This document shows, in pieces, positions 50,793 through 61,887 of a stretch of DNA of 64,000 nucleotides (positions are counted from its first letter, which is position 1; each line of letters begins with the position of its first letter). Below the pieces are notes generated by a model. It was not told where the DNA came from, did not search any database, and saw nothing but the letters and a program-made list of their open reading frames with translations. A program made the position numbers and the translations under genes. Location of the stretch: the NCBI GenBank assembly GCA_014155875.1, contig JACEFZ010001406.1, forward strand, positions 62,001 to 126,000, in the 5' to 3' direction. This DNA is from Cepaea nemoralis. Lineage: Eukaryota; Mollusca; Gastropoda; Stylommatophora; Helicidae.

Positions 50793-53700
50793 GTTGTTGT
50801 TTGTCCATCAAGAATGATGATGACCATTCATTTCACCCAGTGGGGTTGAAAGTATGGAGCCGTGAGTTCTAAGATGGCTGATAAAGCTTATTTTGGCTCG
50901 AAATGTTCTTTGACAATGCGGGCAAAGAATGTTTGACGTTCCAGGAGGAGGATCTCCTGCAGTAGTTTTTATGTCCAGTCTTTTCTTCACAGCTCTTGCA
51001 GTCCTGGTTGCATCACAAGCGACTGCTCCCTTATGTAATGATGTACGCCATGAATTACGGTCTTTAGCCGCAGTCTTCCAGGTGTCATGATGAATTCCAA
51101 AAGCTTTCAGTGAGACTTTCAGAGTGTCTTTAAAACATTTCCTCTGGCCGCTTTGGGAGATGTGTGAATGTGGGGCTTGTGTGGGTGAGTGATGGATGAG
51201 CGGATGCATATATGTGTACCACAACGCAGCTCGCCGTAAATAAATGGTTTAGGGAGCCTGTGATCTGGCATACGAGTTAAGTGACCAGCCCAGAGAATCT
51301 GATTTTTCATTAGTAGAGTGTGGATACTGGGCATGGATGCTCTTTCTAGAACTTCAGTGTCTGGGATCTTGTCTTGCCATTTAATCTTCAATAGCTTCCT
51401 AAGGCAAGCTGTGTGGAAGTAGTTTAATTTCCTAGCATGTCGCTGGTAAACAGTCCATGTTTCACAAGCATATAGCAGTGTGGTTAATACAACTGCTTTA
51501 TAGACTTTCAGCTTTGATTGCAGGCTTATTCCATTTCTGGATGTGTGTGTATGTCTGTGAATGTGTCTATGTGAATGGGATATGTCTGTGTGGGTGGAAG
51601 TGTGTGAGTTTGGATGGGTAAATGTGAGTGGGAGGAGGATGTATGTGTGGGTGGTGAGGATGTTTGTAGGCGGGGGATGTGTGGTGGGTGGGGAGATGTG
51701 TGTGTGTGGGTGTGAGATGTGTGGGCGGGGATGCGTATGGGGAATGCATGTGGAGGATGTGTGTGTGGGGGGAATGTGTTTATGGGTGGGGTATTGTGTG
51801 GGAGGGGAGATATGTGAGGGGTGGAGGAGGTGTGGGATATGCGGGTGGATGAAGGATGTATGTGAGGATGGAGGATGTGTGTTTGGCTCACCAGAGCACC
51901 TACACCAGGCCGTCCTTGACTTGATAATGCAAGCGCATACGCATTATCGCATAAGGCAGCCGCCCAGAATGCCGGAAATACAGCCTTCCCCCATTTAAAA
52001 AAAAAAAGAAACTGCATTTTACCGCCGCCATCGTTGACACAACAAAAAACATTTCGATTGAAATTCATAGCTGACAATTTTGCAACAAGCACTCATCTCA
52101 GTTGCTTGGCGGTGACACTGGGTCCTCCAAGTCTAAACATGGGGTAAGTACACTAGTAAACAGAGACTGCAGGGTGATGTATGCAGACTTACTTTCTTCT
52201 GTAGCTTTCTGAACTATGACCAGAATGGCCGTAGAAACCCAGTTACCGACTCCCGAGGCAGCCAGAAATAACCCAGTTAGCAAGCCCTGCATGGCAACAG
52301 GGGCTTGGTTGTAGGCAAACTCGAGGGCTGAAAAACATTTGATAAATAGATAACTATAAAGTAAGTCTTGGTGTTATATGGTTGTAGGTAAACTAGAGGG
52401 CTGAAATTCTACTTGCAACTTGCCGTTGTTTTTTTTTTTAAACACTGTGTTTTACCATAGGCACTTAAAGTCGCTTAAAAGTGGACAGGGTCGTTTTCAT
52501 TGCACCGGGTTTTATCCCATATGGCTCGGTCTCTTTCCGCAGCGCGGAAAGCGTCGCACAAAGCACGAACTCCGTAGCTCTAGCGACGACCCACAGGAGT
52601 CTTCGACAAATTTCACTCGTGAACCGAAGGAGGCGGCCGGAATCGAACCCACAGCCTTCAGAGCCTTAGTCAAACGGCTTGACCACTTCGCTACGAAGAC
52701 TCCCTACAACAGTATATCAGTGTTATACAATAGGCATAATAACTACAACCCATGGCGGGGACCAGAGATGAAGTTATACTTTTCTATAGTACAAGCCTAG
52801 CCTGAATTATAGAGACCATGTGTTGCCCATTCAGCTTCATCCCTCCCTCTGCCGGTCTAGTTTAATCCAGAAAAAAAGGTAACATCAATACGCCTGAAAC
52901 AATACAAGTTGCAGAAGCTTCCGTATGAGCAAACAAGTGATCTAACTGTCCGTCTTACAGAGCTTCAATCCTAGACCAGTTGCCGACCAATGCTTAGAGC
53001 CTGGTCTGCCGTACCATTATATTTGTCGTTAGGTTGCATTTCCACGCTTATTCTAAAGCTTGTACTCTCCCAATTGCGGTTCTCCGCCAGAAGCTATTGG
53101 CAGAATGTAAAGTGTCGGATTTGGTAAGTGCCGCCCAACATTCGGCGCTAACAGAAAGCAGGATCTTGACTACAGCCTACGATGGGTGACGTTGTAGTAT
53201 TCTGTTGTGATAATGTCCAGCGTGTGCCGCGTGGTCTAGTGGTTACACACCCGCTTCACACGCCAGTGATCCGGGGTTTGTTTTCTTGTCCGGTCAAGGA
53301 TATGCACTACTGATGAGCTCAAACGAGAGCGAAACTCGAGTTTAGTGCTTCCACATTGATGTGGATAGGCCTTAGGTTTATACCAGAATACGATCAGCGT
53401 TGCCAGTAGTGGGTTGTGCTCAATATTTAAATCTCAAATCCCAAAACAACCAAATAAATCAGAAAGCAGGTAGTACAGTATACTGTTATACGGTGGCTCA
53501 CTCATATATAACAAAGCCCTGGCAAATTGTTTTAAGTGTGTAATCATATAAGAGTTACGAGTTAAATGACTACTGGCCAAGATAACAATATGGGAGTAAA
53601 GTACTGCCATGTAATGCGACAAATACAACGAAAATAGATAACACTTTCTTCTCGGTATAATTAAAATATTCGTATACATGGATCTTATTTCCAGAACAGA

Positions 53701-56700
53701 CTAGTACTATTTTGAGGCTTGTTATCATTACACTCTGGACATCGCATTCCAATGATACCCCGTTCGTCTCCATAACATCCCCATCAGCTTTTAACTACTT
53801 GTCGCACCATTTCCGTGTCTATTAAACAAATGGTTTGCAGCCTTGACTAAATGTTCAATTTCGGCCTGCGCCCCGTCTCAACCCCACCTCTCCTCAGTCT
53901 TGGCAAGCATGCAGTGACCTGAAAGTCATCTGACAGACCTGTGTCTTTTATGCTGTTGATGATACCTGGCTGTTCATTACTGTTCCCTCTTCGATCACCG
54001 CCATGTCTGCCAATCAGTTGCTCGCTGGTTGTCTTTCACCAATTCCAATTCCAATTTTCGACAAAACATCCAAACTCAGTCTAGTCTAACCTGCCTCTTC
54101 AGCTTTGGTTATTGTTGAGATCCGTGGTTTTTGTGGGTATTTTTACCCTATTTCTTGTCTTGTGCACTCTTACGAGTAAGTCCTGTCTCGGACTGGTTAT
54201 GTAAACGTTTGTGACTGTGACGTCAGCATGGGGATGGCCGGCGGCTGTCCTTTGTTCGCGTCTCCGCTGGTGGTTTCTTTTGTTAGTGAAGAGTCTTGGC
54301 TTGTCTGGCTTGACAGGTCATCCCGAAGGAACGTCCAGTATATATAGGAACATTAGCTGGACTAAATGTGGTGTGTTCAGTGTGTCCAGCCACTCTTGTC
54401 TTTTGAGTCTGGTCCGGACCGTCTTGAGCTTGTAAACATGATTGTGAGTACTTTTGCGTGCAGAACCAGTTCAGGGCATTGGCTACTGCCGTTGTTTCCA
54501 TTGCCAGACTGCTTGTTGTCACCACACAAGCACCCATTGCTTCCTTGTCAGTTGTGCACCTCGCGCTTGCTATAAATGCCCATGTACGCCGCTTGTTCCG
54601 GACTACAGAGCCATCCGTGAACGCCATTGCAACACTCTTCCTAGTGTTTTAATCTATCACTCTCCTTTACAAATGTAACATTCTATTTCCCGCGTCTTTC
54701 TCAGAATAGCAAAAATTGTCCCATGGTACTAATTGATTGTTCAATAAATTTGACATCTCTCAGTGGTTGTTTTTATTGTGAACTGCATGTTCAGAAAATG
54801 GTGGCGGTCGGTTGCTGAACTAGTTAGTTTTTAGCATTATGCAATAATGTGTGTGAAGCTGCTGCTTTTCTAGTGATTGCTGCTTCCATCGACAATTAAT
54901 GCATTTTTTATGGCGGACTGTTGTGTTGGTATTCTGGCAGCGGCCTTAAGCATGTACTTGCCTGTGCGTGTTGTTGGTTTGTCGGTACTGCTGCTTGTTC
55001 CACTTTTCACTGAAGCAGTGATGAGCATTTGTGTGATATTCACTTGTAGATGAAAGGAGCATTATGGGGGTGATCCTTTGCCGTGAAGTTGGAACGAGTC
55101 AATTAGTGGTATTTTACTTCTTTCTGAGAATGACAAAATCGTACCACTATAGAGTCAAAAATACAACAGGCTCATTAGAATAATGGCTGGCAGGTTTGTC
55201 TGCTGACATGGCGGTCTTGTGTTCGAATTATTATCAAGACGAGAATTTATTTGTAACAGAACTGGGTTCCTGGGCGACGCAGCCTAAAGGTCAATGTATC
55301 CCGACAACAAATATTCTCTTAGGGGTGTGAAGTGCTAAGCCTTCACATATTCTAGGCCAGGTCGTATGATGTGTCTTGGCCAATTCCCTTTCCCGTTGTC
55401 TTTTGTTCCCAGACAATTCTACAAATTATCCTGCACCCATTTTCTGAGGCTGAGTCGACCTAACGGTGGTACAGGTATGAGAAAAACAAACCCAATGAGG
55501 CCTATGCTGGGGATTGAACCTAAACCACTTTATTGACAGGCTAGAGCACTAACAACAATGTCACAGCAATTCCAGCCAACATAGTCACAAGGGGGCGGAA
55601 TGGTCTCAAGGTATGGCGTCCGACTCGAGTGCTGGAGGTTCCGGGTTCAAGTCACGGTAAGGGCCGGGAATTTTCCAAGTGGACTTCTAGTAACGAAATT
55701 TCCCCTGGTCTCTGGGTAGTGAGATCAGACGCCCGTGTGCTTTGCTGCTCACTTAAAATATCCCTTGGCAGTTGGAAATCGAAAAAGAGTAGCATAACGG
55801 CGCTGCCCGGGCAAAATTTCGAGTTAAATATCTACCCATAGTATTTCAGGAATCTCGCCGGTGCTATTGAGTTCGTGCACTGAGCTTAGATTCTCCATAC
55901 TCAGGCTTGAATTAGGAGTAGAACGGAGCACTTATGGGTTACACCCGTGTGGCGTGATGTTAATCCGTCGACTAAACTAAACTAATCTAAACAAAATTAA
56001 ACTAAAGTAAACTAAACTAGTCACAAGGACATAACTAGGAAGTAAAGTCCACTTACTTTGTTTTGACCACATTACCGACTGAGTACCGACGGATTTATAA
56101 AACTATAAGGCCAGCACCACTACAGCGCCATATAATGTATACGTCCCGAGACATGGAAGAGGTTTCGGTAGTTTAATTTTTTGTCTTCTCATCATCTCAT
56201 CTCATCTGGTTCCTCTTGTACGTTTTGTTGTCGAGGTGAAGTACAAACAGCGGGAGAGTACCCGTTTATGGGCTTCATATATCGAGTTTCCCATGGATTC
56301 TGTTATTCCCTCTGTCCATCGGTTACGTGGGCGATCTTTTCTTCTTCTTCCATTTGGTCTGTATATCATTGCTTGTTGTGATATAGTGTTAGTTTTGTTT
56401 TAACTATGTAAAAGTTAGCTGTATGACGTGTACAGACGTAGCAATCACCGGAGCATGTTTGGCTGTTTGTGATTTTCTAGACATTCAGTTAGTCTGAGAT
56501 TGATTTCTGAACACCCGACGCTCACACCAATTAGTAAATTAACGCAAAGTATTCTGCTTTCAAACAGTCTGCGGATGATCTCGAACCCGGTAGGTCGGGA
56601 TCGTGAAATTGCGTTCACTAACCCGAAAGCCACATACATAGGTTATCACATGAAATATTAACATATATGACAGTAACATCCCGACCCTCTATCGTGCAAG

Positions 56701-59700
56701 CACACATATATCACAACCTACTTGTTATAACGGTAAAGATCTCGCTAGCACCAATGATAGCAAACTGCGGGATCTGCACGAAGACGGACATGCTGGAAGC
56801 TGTGAAATTCTCTCCGCCCAGGACCTGAAGATGTGAGTGCTCCTGAGATCCTCTTTTCGGTAAATCTCCACAATTCCCGCCACCACCACGGCGATCACCG
56901 AAAACAGCATCCCTATGCCCTGGAAGTTCAAAGACAAACTGTCAATCTTTCCTGTCTTTCCATTCATTGGATGTCCCCCAAGTGTCTTATTCATTAATGA
57001 CAACTAACAATGTTAACGAAATTCTCGCAATTAAATAAATAAGTATTAATACGTAGATTTCCTTTCATTGAGCATTAACATTGTTTATGATACAAGTAAA
57101 CGAAACAAATGCTGTAACACAATGACCCTAGTATGGTTATATATCTTCCTTCTGTCGAATTAGGAGGTAAAGTTTGACGACATATTATCCTTCGGCACTG
57201 AATCAGTTCCAGGTCTCTGTGGCCAAGGTGTTACGCACGTTTTCTCGCCGGTTCGCGTGCCCCGGGAGACACACCATGGACCGGAAGTCAAAAGGAAGTA
57301 TCGGAAGTAGCCAACCGGAAGTGGCACCGGAAGGACCCAAGAAAAGGCCCGCCAATTTTTCAAAAATGAGGTCCGTTCTGAAGTATGTTTGTGACGTCAC
57401 CGATCTGGAGCCATACTCTTCATATAGTAAAATATTACGTCACATATCTGGAGCGGCTCCAGATTTCCTCCTCAAATTGCACATTGTATACTACTCCGCG
57501 TTCGATACACAGATGTGTGCGATTTGACAGCAGACCCCGTTGCGCTGGTTTATTACGAAATGGTATGGTTTCAGATAGCAATATCAAACTTTTGAACGTA
57601 AATTAGCCAAGACATCAACAACCGCCACAAATGCTGGTGTTGACTGCAAACGTTCTGTAGAGGATATGCAACTAACTTTTTTAAAAACTGAAGCAGTTAC
57701 TTTAAATGTGTTAACTGAATCAGTTACTATAAATCTGTTATGTGCTAGGACCATGACATGTTCAAGGCCTGAAAGTACGGAAGAATAGGGGACCCGCCAG
57801 TCCGTCAATTAGCGGACGATGAACGCAGGCGTCAAACCCTCGTATGATCGCGCTAATGACATTATCAACGTAGCCCCTTAGCGACCTCACTAACGCATTA
57901 ACTCCAGGGTCGAACTATTTCAACACTTACCAATTCTCTTCAGGTAAGTCAGAGGTCTCCGGAGCTTGACGAAACAAGGATAGATGAGGCGGTCGACGAT
58001 AGGGATGAGGATGATGATGCTGAGGGTGTTGAAGACATTGAGGGCAGCTGCAGGAATGTAACCGTCACCCACGCGAACATCCATCCTTTCTGACTGGGCG
58101 AAGAACGTGTTGTTCATCTGAAAGCAACGGCAGAAACGGTCATGGACTGTTGAACATTGATACATTGACATGGTGAAGTAATTGAAAATAACAAACTGTT
58201 ACAAGTGGACAAATAGTTGAAATTAACAAACTGTTGAAAGTGGACAAATAGTTCGACATTGACAAACTGTTCACAATTGATAAATAATTCAAAACAATGT
58301 TTACTCCTATGCGCAGTTCTAATCATGAAGGCACAAAACAATATATTTGTTGAATGGCATATTTCACTGTAGTTCGTCATTGCATACTACACACAACACT
58401 GATCAGCATATAAGCAAGTAACGGAATGACGCTTGTGAACCGAAATGAAGAAAGCACATTGTCATTTATTTAAATATCATCACGGTAGTTTTAAAGAGAC
58501 TATCAAACCTTTATGCTTAAATAATTGTGGTTTGCCCGAATGAATAGTATACACCTCGGCATATCTTAGTAACTTGTTTTATGAATAATGAAAAGCACGC
58601 TAAAATTCTGTTTGTCCGAAACATGTCCGGATTCTAATAAATGCCGTGTTACCGAAGAAAGAAGCAAACAGTATTCTTTGTTTATACGAGAAGAGGAAGT
58701 TAGGGGACTTGAAAGCCAGATGTACATGAATACACGAATAGAGGTCATATTGTAAATTGCCTTTACAGTGTCAACAACTGCGCTTAAAAATAAATGTATC
58801 CCAAAACAGTTTCATGCTGGAATTGTCATGTGATAGGGTATCGCGTGATGTGGGCCTGAATGCACGGGGGAATAGGTGGCCCATTCTTCTCCTAACTTAG
58901 CAAGCTTCGTGTCTTTGTTCGAACCCACGTTGAGCACTCTGCTCATGGCATTATCGGCGAGGTTCTCTATTAACTTCGATAAAGCGCAACACCTCCCCAG
59001 GATTAACATACATAGGTAAGTGAGTACAGGGCCCTTTAGCCTGTTATTTTTTTTTTTTTTTTTTTTTTGCATATCCTTTAAAGGACATCGCTGTCAACAC
59101 CAGCATCTTTCAGCTGTATGTTGATTTCTTGTCAAGATTACGCTCAGTAGTTTGCCATTGCTTTCTGAGCGGCCGGCTCACATACCCCATAAGTTACCGA
59201 TGCGATTCGAACCACTGCTGATTCTCACCGTCATCGCGTCACCGACGAGAGTATACTAGATTACGGAGAAAAGTCATAACCTCTAAGCCACGAAGCCGGC
59301 CCCTTTAGCCTACCCCAGTTTCATTAGGCTTACTGAAGCCAGCCCTATAGTTCTATAGACGCATGGGCACTTCAGGTGTGATGTGGTCAGTATTATGTCG
59401 GCCGTTGCACATCCCACGATAATTATTATTATATATTTTAGGCTGGGTCCGCCCAGGAGCGCTGGTCAAATTGTAAATAAATTTAACTTAATCGACTTCA
59501 AATCTATGACCATAATATTGAACTGTGGTTGGCGCAGACTATTTTCCTGACCCGGTACTGAAGCACAATCTCCACGGTGCTGTGTTGCAGAGGTATTGCA
59601 CCCGTTTCCCAGCCCAGAGAGCTGATGGTTTGCGAGACGAGTACTGGTAACTCATATCTCTCCAAGCCCAGAGACCTGATGGATGTATGAGACCAATACT

Positions 59701-61173
59701 GGTACCTATCGCTCTCCAAGCGCAGAGAGCTGATGGGTGTGTGAGACCAGTACTGGTACCTATCGCTCTCCAAGCGCAGAGACCTGATGGGTGTGTGAGA
59801 CCAGTACTGGTAATTCATATCACTGAAAGCCCAGAGAGTTGATGGGTGTGTGAGATCAGTACTGGTACCTATCGCTCTCCAAGCGCAGAAAGCTGATGGG
59901 TGTGTGAGACCAGTACTGGTACTTATCGCTCTCCAAGCGCAGAGAGCTGATGGGTGTGTGAGACCAGTACTGGTACCTATCGCTCTCGAAACCCAGAGAC
60001 CTGATGGGTGTGTGAGACCAGTACTGGTAATTCATATCTCTGAAAGCCCAGAGAGTTGATGGGTGTGTGAGATCAGTACTGGTACCTATCGCTCTCCAAG
60101 CCCAGAGACCTGATGGGTGTGTGAGACCAGAACTGGAAACTCATATCTCTGAAAGCCCAGAGAGCTGATGGGTGTGTGAGACCAGTACTGGTAACTATCG
60201 CTCTCCAAGCTTAGAGAACTGATGGGTGTGTGAGACCAGTACTGGTACCTATCGCTCTCTAAGCACAGAGACCTGATGGGTGTGTGAGACCAGTACTGGT
60301 ACCTATCGCTCTCCAAGCGCAGAGAGCTGATGGGTGTGAGACCAGTACTGGTACCTATCGCTCTCCAAGCCCAGAGAGCTGATGGGTGTGTGAGACCAGT
60401 ACTGGTACCTATCGCTCTCCAAGCCCAGAGAGCTGATGGGTGTGTGAGACCAGTACTGGTACCTATCGCTCTCCAAGCGCAGAGAACTGATGGGTGTGTG
60501 AGTCCAGTACTGGTACCCCATATTTGTGGAGAGGCATATTAGGATGTCAGGTTATTTGTGCAGATGCAGAAACCTGCTCATAGATCTGTGATATGATAGG
60601 GCCAGCACATTTTGTGGGGCCTGAATGCACGAGGGAATAGGTAGCCAGTCTTTTCCACACTTAGCAGACGACGAGCCCAGACATCGAACTCTCGTCCGAC
60701 CGTGTTCATAACATTATCAGTGCAGTTCCATATAAAGTTCGCTAACGCGTCCCTATGTTAGGATTCAACTTGTCATTATTTAGTACAGCGAAGTCATAGT
60801 TCGGCCATATTTCCTCCACGGGTTTTATACATTTTATTGTCAATATAATACACACCAGCGCCCAGTTGGATTGATTTTATTGTAAAACTAACTGCAAATC
60901 AGGAGGAAAAACTATTAGCCAATATCATATAATGTTAAAACATGAAGAAAAAGTCACAGTTTCACACGGGGACAGAGAGGTACACCTGTAACTCACCTGT
61001 GCATAGACAGCCCAGTACATGATGACCAGGAGGCAGAAAGGAGTGACTCTAATCACACTGACCACTCCATCTACAAGATGATCCTGAAACCCACCTCCAA
61101 AACTTGTCTTCGCCCTGGCCAAGATCCGCTTCTCCGACCCTTCAGTTAGTTCGGGGTGTTTGGGTGGCCTGGA
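49860..61173 (-). CDS. SLC15/POT-family transporter, last five exons (5' part off window)
   Basis: Proton-coupled oligopeptide/histidine transporter family (closest by eye to the SLC15A4/A3 type), an integral membrane carrier of plasma or endolysosomal membranes. About 310 C-terminal residues are assembled from exons 61173-60997, 58117-57931, 56919-56722, 52327-52193 and 50101-49860. They cover the large loop, TM7 (RVTPFCLLVIMYWAVYAQ) and QMNNTFFAQ, TM8 (ALNVFNTLSIIILIPIVD), TM9-10, the LEFAYNQAP motif, and the last TM (LAGLMLLNFFIFCIV) with a cytosolic tail. The start is not in the window; no earlier exon was recognised up to 64000. Confidence 0.85.
50118..50300 (+). repeat. (AAT)n and AAC-rich microsatellite
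   Basis: AAT units, then inverted ATT units near 50173-50193, then mixed AACAATAAT to 50317. It sits directly upstream of the last SLC15-like exon's acceptor. Confidence 0.9.
50795..51540 (-). pseudogene. Line-B tail with C2H2 finger
   Basis: Same 3' end as 20550 (TTTGTCCATCAAGAATGATG). Minus strand encodes LLMKNQILWAGHLTRMPDHR, then SLKAFGIHHDTWKTAAKDRN, then CPHCQRTFRAKISFISHLRT plus H, an intact C2H2 zinc finger at the LINE C-terminus. An extra GT-rich 60-bp block near 51160-51220 interrupts the tail. Located in a transporter intron. Confidence 0.75.
51541..51880 (+). repeat. G/T-rich degenerate tandem repeat
   Basis: Purine/GT-rich strand with GTGTGTGGG, GGATGTGTG and GGGTGGGG words recurring at irregular 15-25 bp spacing. 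Strong strand asymmetry produces long spurious frames on both strands. Confidence 0.75.
52193..52327 (-). CDS. SLC15-like exon
   Basis: Acceptor TGTTTTTCAG, donor GAAA then GTAAGT. Encodes LEFAYNQAPVAMQGLLTGLF then LAASGVGNWVSTAILVIVQ, the highly conserved E-F-A-Y...P helix pair of POT carriers. 135 bp; phase compatible with both neighbours. Confidence 0.88.
52440..52702 (-). mobile_element. SINE-2 copy
   Basis: Plus-strand complement: GTCGCTTAAAAGTGGACAGG, TTATCCCATATGGCTCGG, CGTAGCTCTAGCGACGAC, GGAATCGAACCCACAGCC (B-box complement) and CGGCTTGACCACTTCGC (A-box complement). Intronic in the transporter gene. Confidence 0.82.
52703..53220. other. Intronic, no feature recognised
   Basis: Intron of the transporter; no motif seen. 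Confidence 0.4.
53221..53462 (+). mobile_element. SINE-5 copy
   Basis: CGCGTGGTCTAGTGGTTACA (A-box-like), GTGATCCGGGGTTTG (degraded B-box), GAGCGAAACTCGAGTTTAG, GATCAGCGTTGCCAGTAGTG and tail CCCAAAACAACCAAATAAAT. Partner of 14105-14372. Confidence 0.75.
54060..54660 (-). pseudogene. Line-D RNase H fragment
   Basis: Minus strand: MAFTDGSVVRNKRRTWAFIA (first Asp), VVTTSSLAMETTAVANALNW (Glu). This matches the Line-D IYTDGSVVRHVRSSWAF...TTSSLTMEVMA of 7.0 kb. Downstream parts are degraded. Intronic in the transporter gene. Confidence 0.65.
54661..55589. other. Intronic, weak SINE-like signal only
   Basis: Near 55180-55260 a TGGCTGGCAGGTTTG...GTGTTCGAATT pair resembles degraded A and B boxes. 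Nothing else recognised. Confidence 0.35.
55590..56030 (+). mobile_element. SINE-3 copy
   Basis: GGAATGGTCTCAAGGTATGG and CCGGGTTCAAGTCACGG head, the body as in 49381-49780, and a tail of ACTAA/AACTAA units (55970-56025). Intronic. Confidence 0.8.
56034..56145 (+). mobile_element. SINE-1 3' fragment
   Basis: GGAAGTAAAG, GACCACATTACCGACTGAGT and GGCCAGCACC match the SINE-1 3' half (GGAAGTAAAG...GATCACCTACCGAGT...TTTAGCACC). Confidence 0.5.
56190..56335 (+). repeat. R8 dispersed repeat
   Basis: Partner of 13765-13890 (CATCTCATCTGGTTCCTCTT, GGGCTTCATATATCGAG, TGTTATTCCCTCTGTCCATC). Class unknown. Confidence 0.65.
56722..56919 (-). CDS. SLC15-like exon with frame discontinuity
   Basis: Encodes GIGMLFSVIAVVVAGIVEIY (a membrane helix) and, in another frame, VLGGENFTASSMSVFVQIPQ then FAIIGASEIFTVIT, the FVQIPQF...EIF motif of the family. 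The family order requires both. The upstream junction ATTG|GGCATA also lands one base out for the first half. Donor ACAA then GTAGGT joins correctly to the next exon (ITTLEFAY). Two compensating sequence errors, or a genuine lesion, are possible. Confidence 0.7.
56990..57530. other. Intronic, no feature recognised
   Basis: Transporter intron. A plus-strand frame of 117 codons at 57174-57527 lacks recognisable similarity and overlaps antisense frames. Confidence 0.4.
57540..57680 (+). mobile_element. SINE-4 fragment
   Basis: ACGAAATGGTATGG, AGCCAAGACATCAACAACCG, GCTGGTGTTGACTGC and GTAGAGGATATGCAACT match SINE-4, closest to the 16770-17012 copy. Confidence 0.55.
57931..58117 (-). CDS. SLC15-like exon
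   Basis: Acceptor TTGCTTTCAG, donor ATTG then GTAAGT. 187 bp, encoding MNNTFFAQSERMDVRVGD then IPAAALNVFNTLSIIILIPI and VDRLIYPCF: the extracellular turn and next membrane helix with the conserved Asp-Arg. Joins in phase to YWAVYAQ of the preceding exon. Confidence 0.88.
58566..58700 (-). pseudogene. Penelope-like element fragment
   Basis: Minus strand gives SSVTRHLLESGHVSDKQNFS then VLFIIHKT, the same conserved block as NMLESGHVIDRDRVFRALF at 10.97 kb. Intronic, with no RT. Confidence 0.6.
59048..59305 (-). mobile_element. SINE-4 copy, full length with poly(A) tail
   Basis: In element orientation: GCTTCGTGGCTTAGAGGTTA (A-box), GTAATCTAGTATACTCTCGT, GTGGTTCGAATCGCATCGG (B-box), GAGCCGGCCGCTCAGAAAGC, GATATGCAAAAA and a poly(A) tail of about 20 bp (plus-strand T run 59047-59068). 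The best preserved member; it defines the family. Confidence 0.8.
59600..60520 (+). repeat. 54-bp minisatellite in transporter intron
   Basis: About 17 tandem units containing GAGAGCTGATGGGTGTGTGA, GACCAGTACTGGTACCTATC and GCTCTCCAAGCGCA. Variant units with AATTCATATCTCTGAAAGCC recur about 216 bp apart (near 59812 and 60030), i.e. every four units. The period is divisible by three, so frames stay open on both strands; there is no evidence it is translated. Confidence 0.92.
60540..60996. other. Intronic, no feature recognised
   Basis: Spacer between the minisatellite and the exon donor at 60996. A GGGCCTGAATGCACGAGGGAAT block is shared with 58852-58876, shown here in part; a diverged repeat is possible. 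Confidence 0.4.
60997..61173 (-). CDS. SLC15-like exon, first visible
   Basis: Acceptor TTTCACCAACAG, donor ACAG then GTGAGT. 177 bp (59 codons, phase 0). Encodes a hydrophilic loop (RPPKHPELTEGSEKRILARA, KTSFGGGFQDHLV) followed by RVTPFCLLVIMYWAVYAQ, the helix that opens the C-terminal bundle. Confidence 0.88.
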
Positions 61174-61369
61174 CTGTTGGTGAAACAAACATAATGATGT
61201 CATGCATACAGAATATCTCTAGAATTCTACAATAGTAGATAGGCTTACAATACTGTGGGATGTGTATCCCTTGCCAATAGAAATGATCGAGAACCTAAGG
61301 ACCAAGATCTGTGTGGAGATATGACGTCTATGCCATTTGGCAAAGTATATGGTGCTACTTATGACTACG

Positions 61370-61412
61370 ATGATGATGATGATGGTGATGATGATGGTGA
61401 TGATGATGATGC
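61370..61412 (+). repeat. (GAT)n microsatellite
   Basis: Interrupted GAT/GGT units in an intron. Confidence 0.85.
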
Positions 61413-61764
61413 ATCCTTTACTAAACATTCCAGTTAATTTACAGTCTTTCTTATGCTAATCTCTTCTTTCCGTAAGTATCATTGAGGAAAGATAAAGGTG
61501 AAAAGTTTGCTTCTGCTATCGTTAGATGGTCCATGCAGATAATACAATACAATTCACTGACTGCTATTGAAAGTAAGTTAGTTTCAAGGCAGATACTCCA
61601 TTTGGTGGGGAAGGGGGTGTGACGAGGTGTTCTTCTTAAAGTCCATGCCGTGTAGTGTTCATTATCTTATTTGTCAACTCGATTTCGTATGCTGCCAATC
61701 ATTTCGATACTGATGTTCTTCCATGCCATGATGTTAACTTTCCTAGCGTATGCTCTCCTGATAT

Positions 61765-61887
61765 ACGAGGGTAAGTTAATAAGTAAGTCACAAATGGCTG
61801 TGGAAAAATAACTAAATATGATAACAACTTGAAACCAGTTTATTTTTATACATACATTGTCCCTTTATTTCTCAACATAATTTCCAC
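61765..61887 (+). mobile_element. Mariner terminus, interrupted
   Basis: Begins after TA with CGAGGGTAAGTTAATAAGTA and follows the left arm of 48093-48675 closely for about 120 bp, ending TTTCCAC where Line-C starts. The rest would lie beyond the LINE, outside the window. Confidence 0.8.

Noticed and set aside
51526..52092. 188-codon Pro/His/Thr-rich minus-strand frame and 145-codon Gly/Val/Trp-rich plus-strand frame
   Set aside because: Low-complexity GT-rich DNA creates both; neither shows family resemblance or splice context.
59504..60542. Several repetitive frames of 18-residue period on both strands
   Set aside because: They are produced by the 54-bp minisatellite, end where the array ends, and lie inside a transporter intron.
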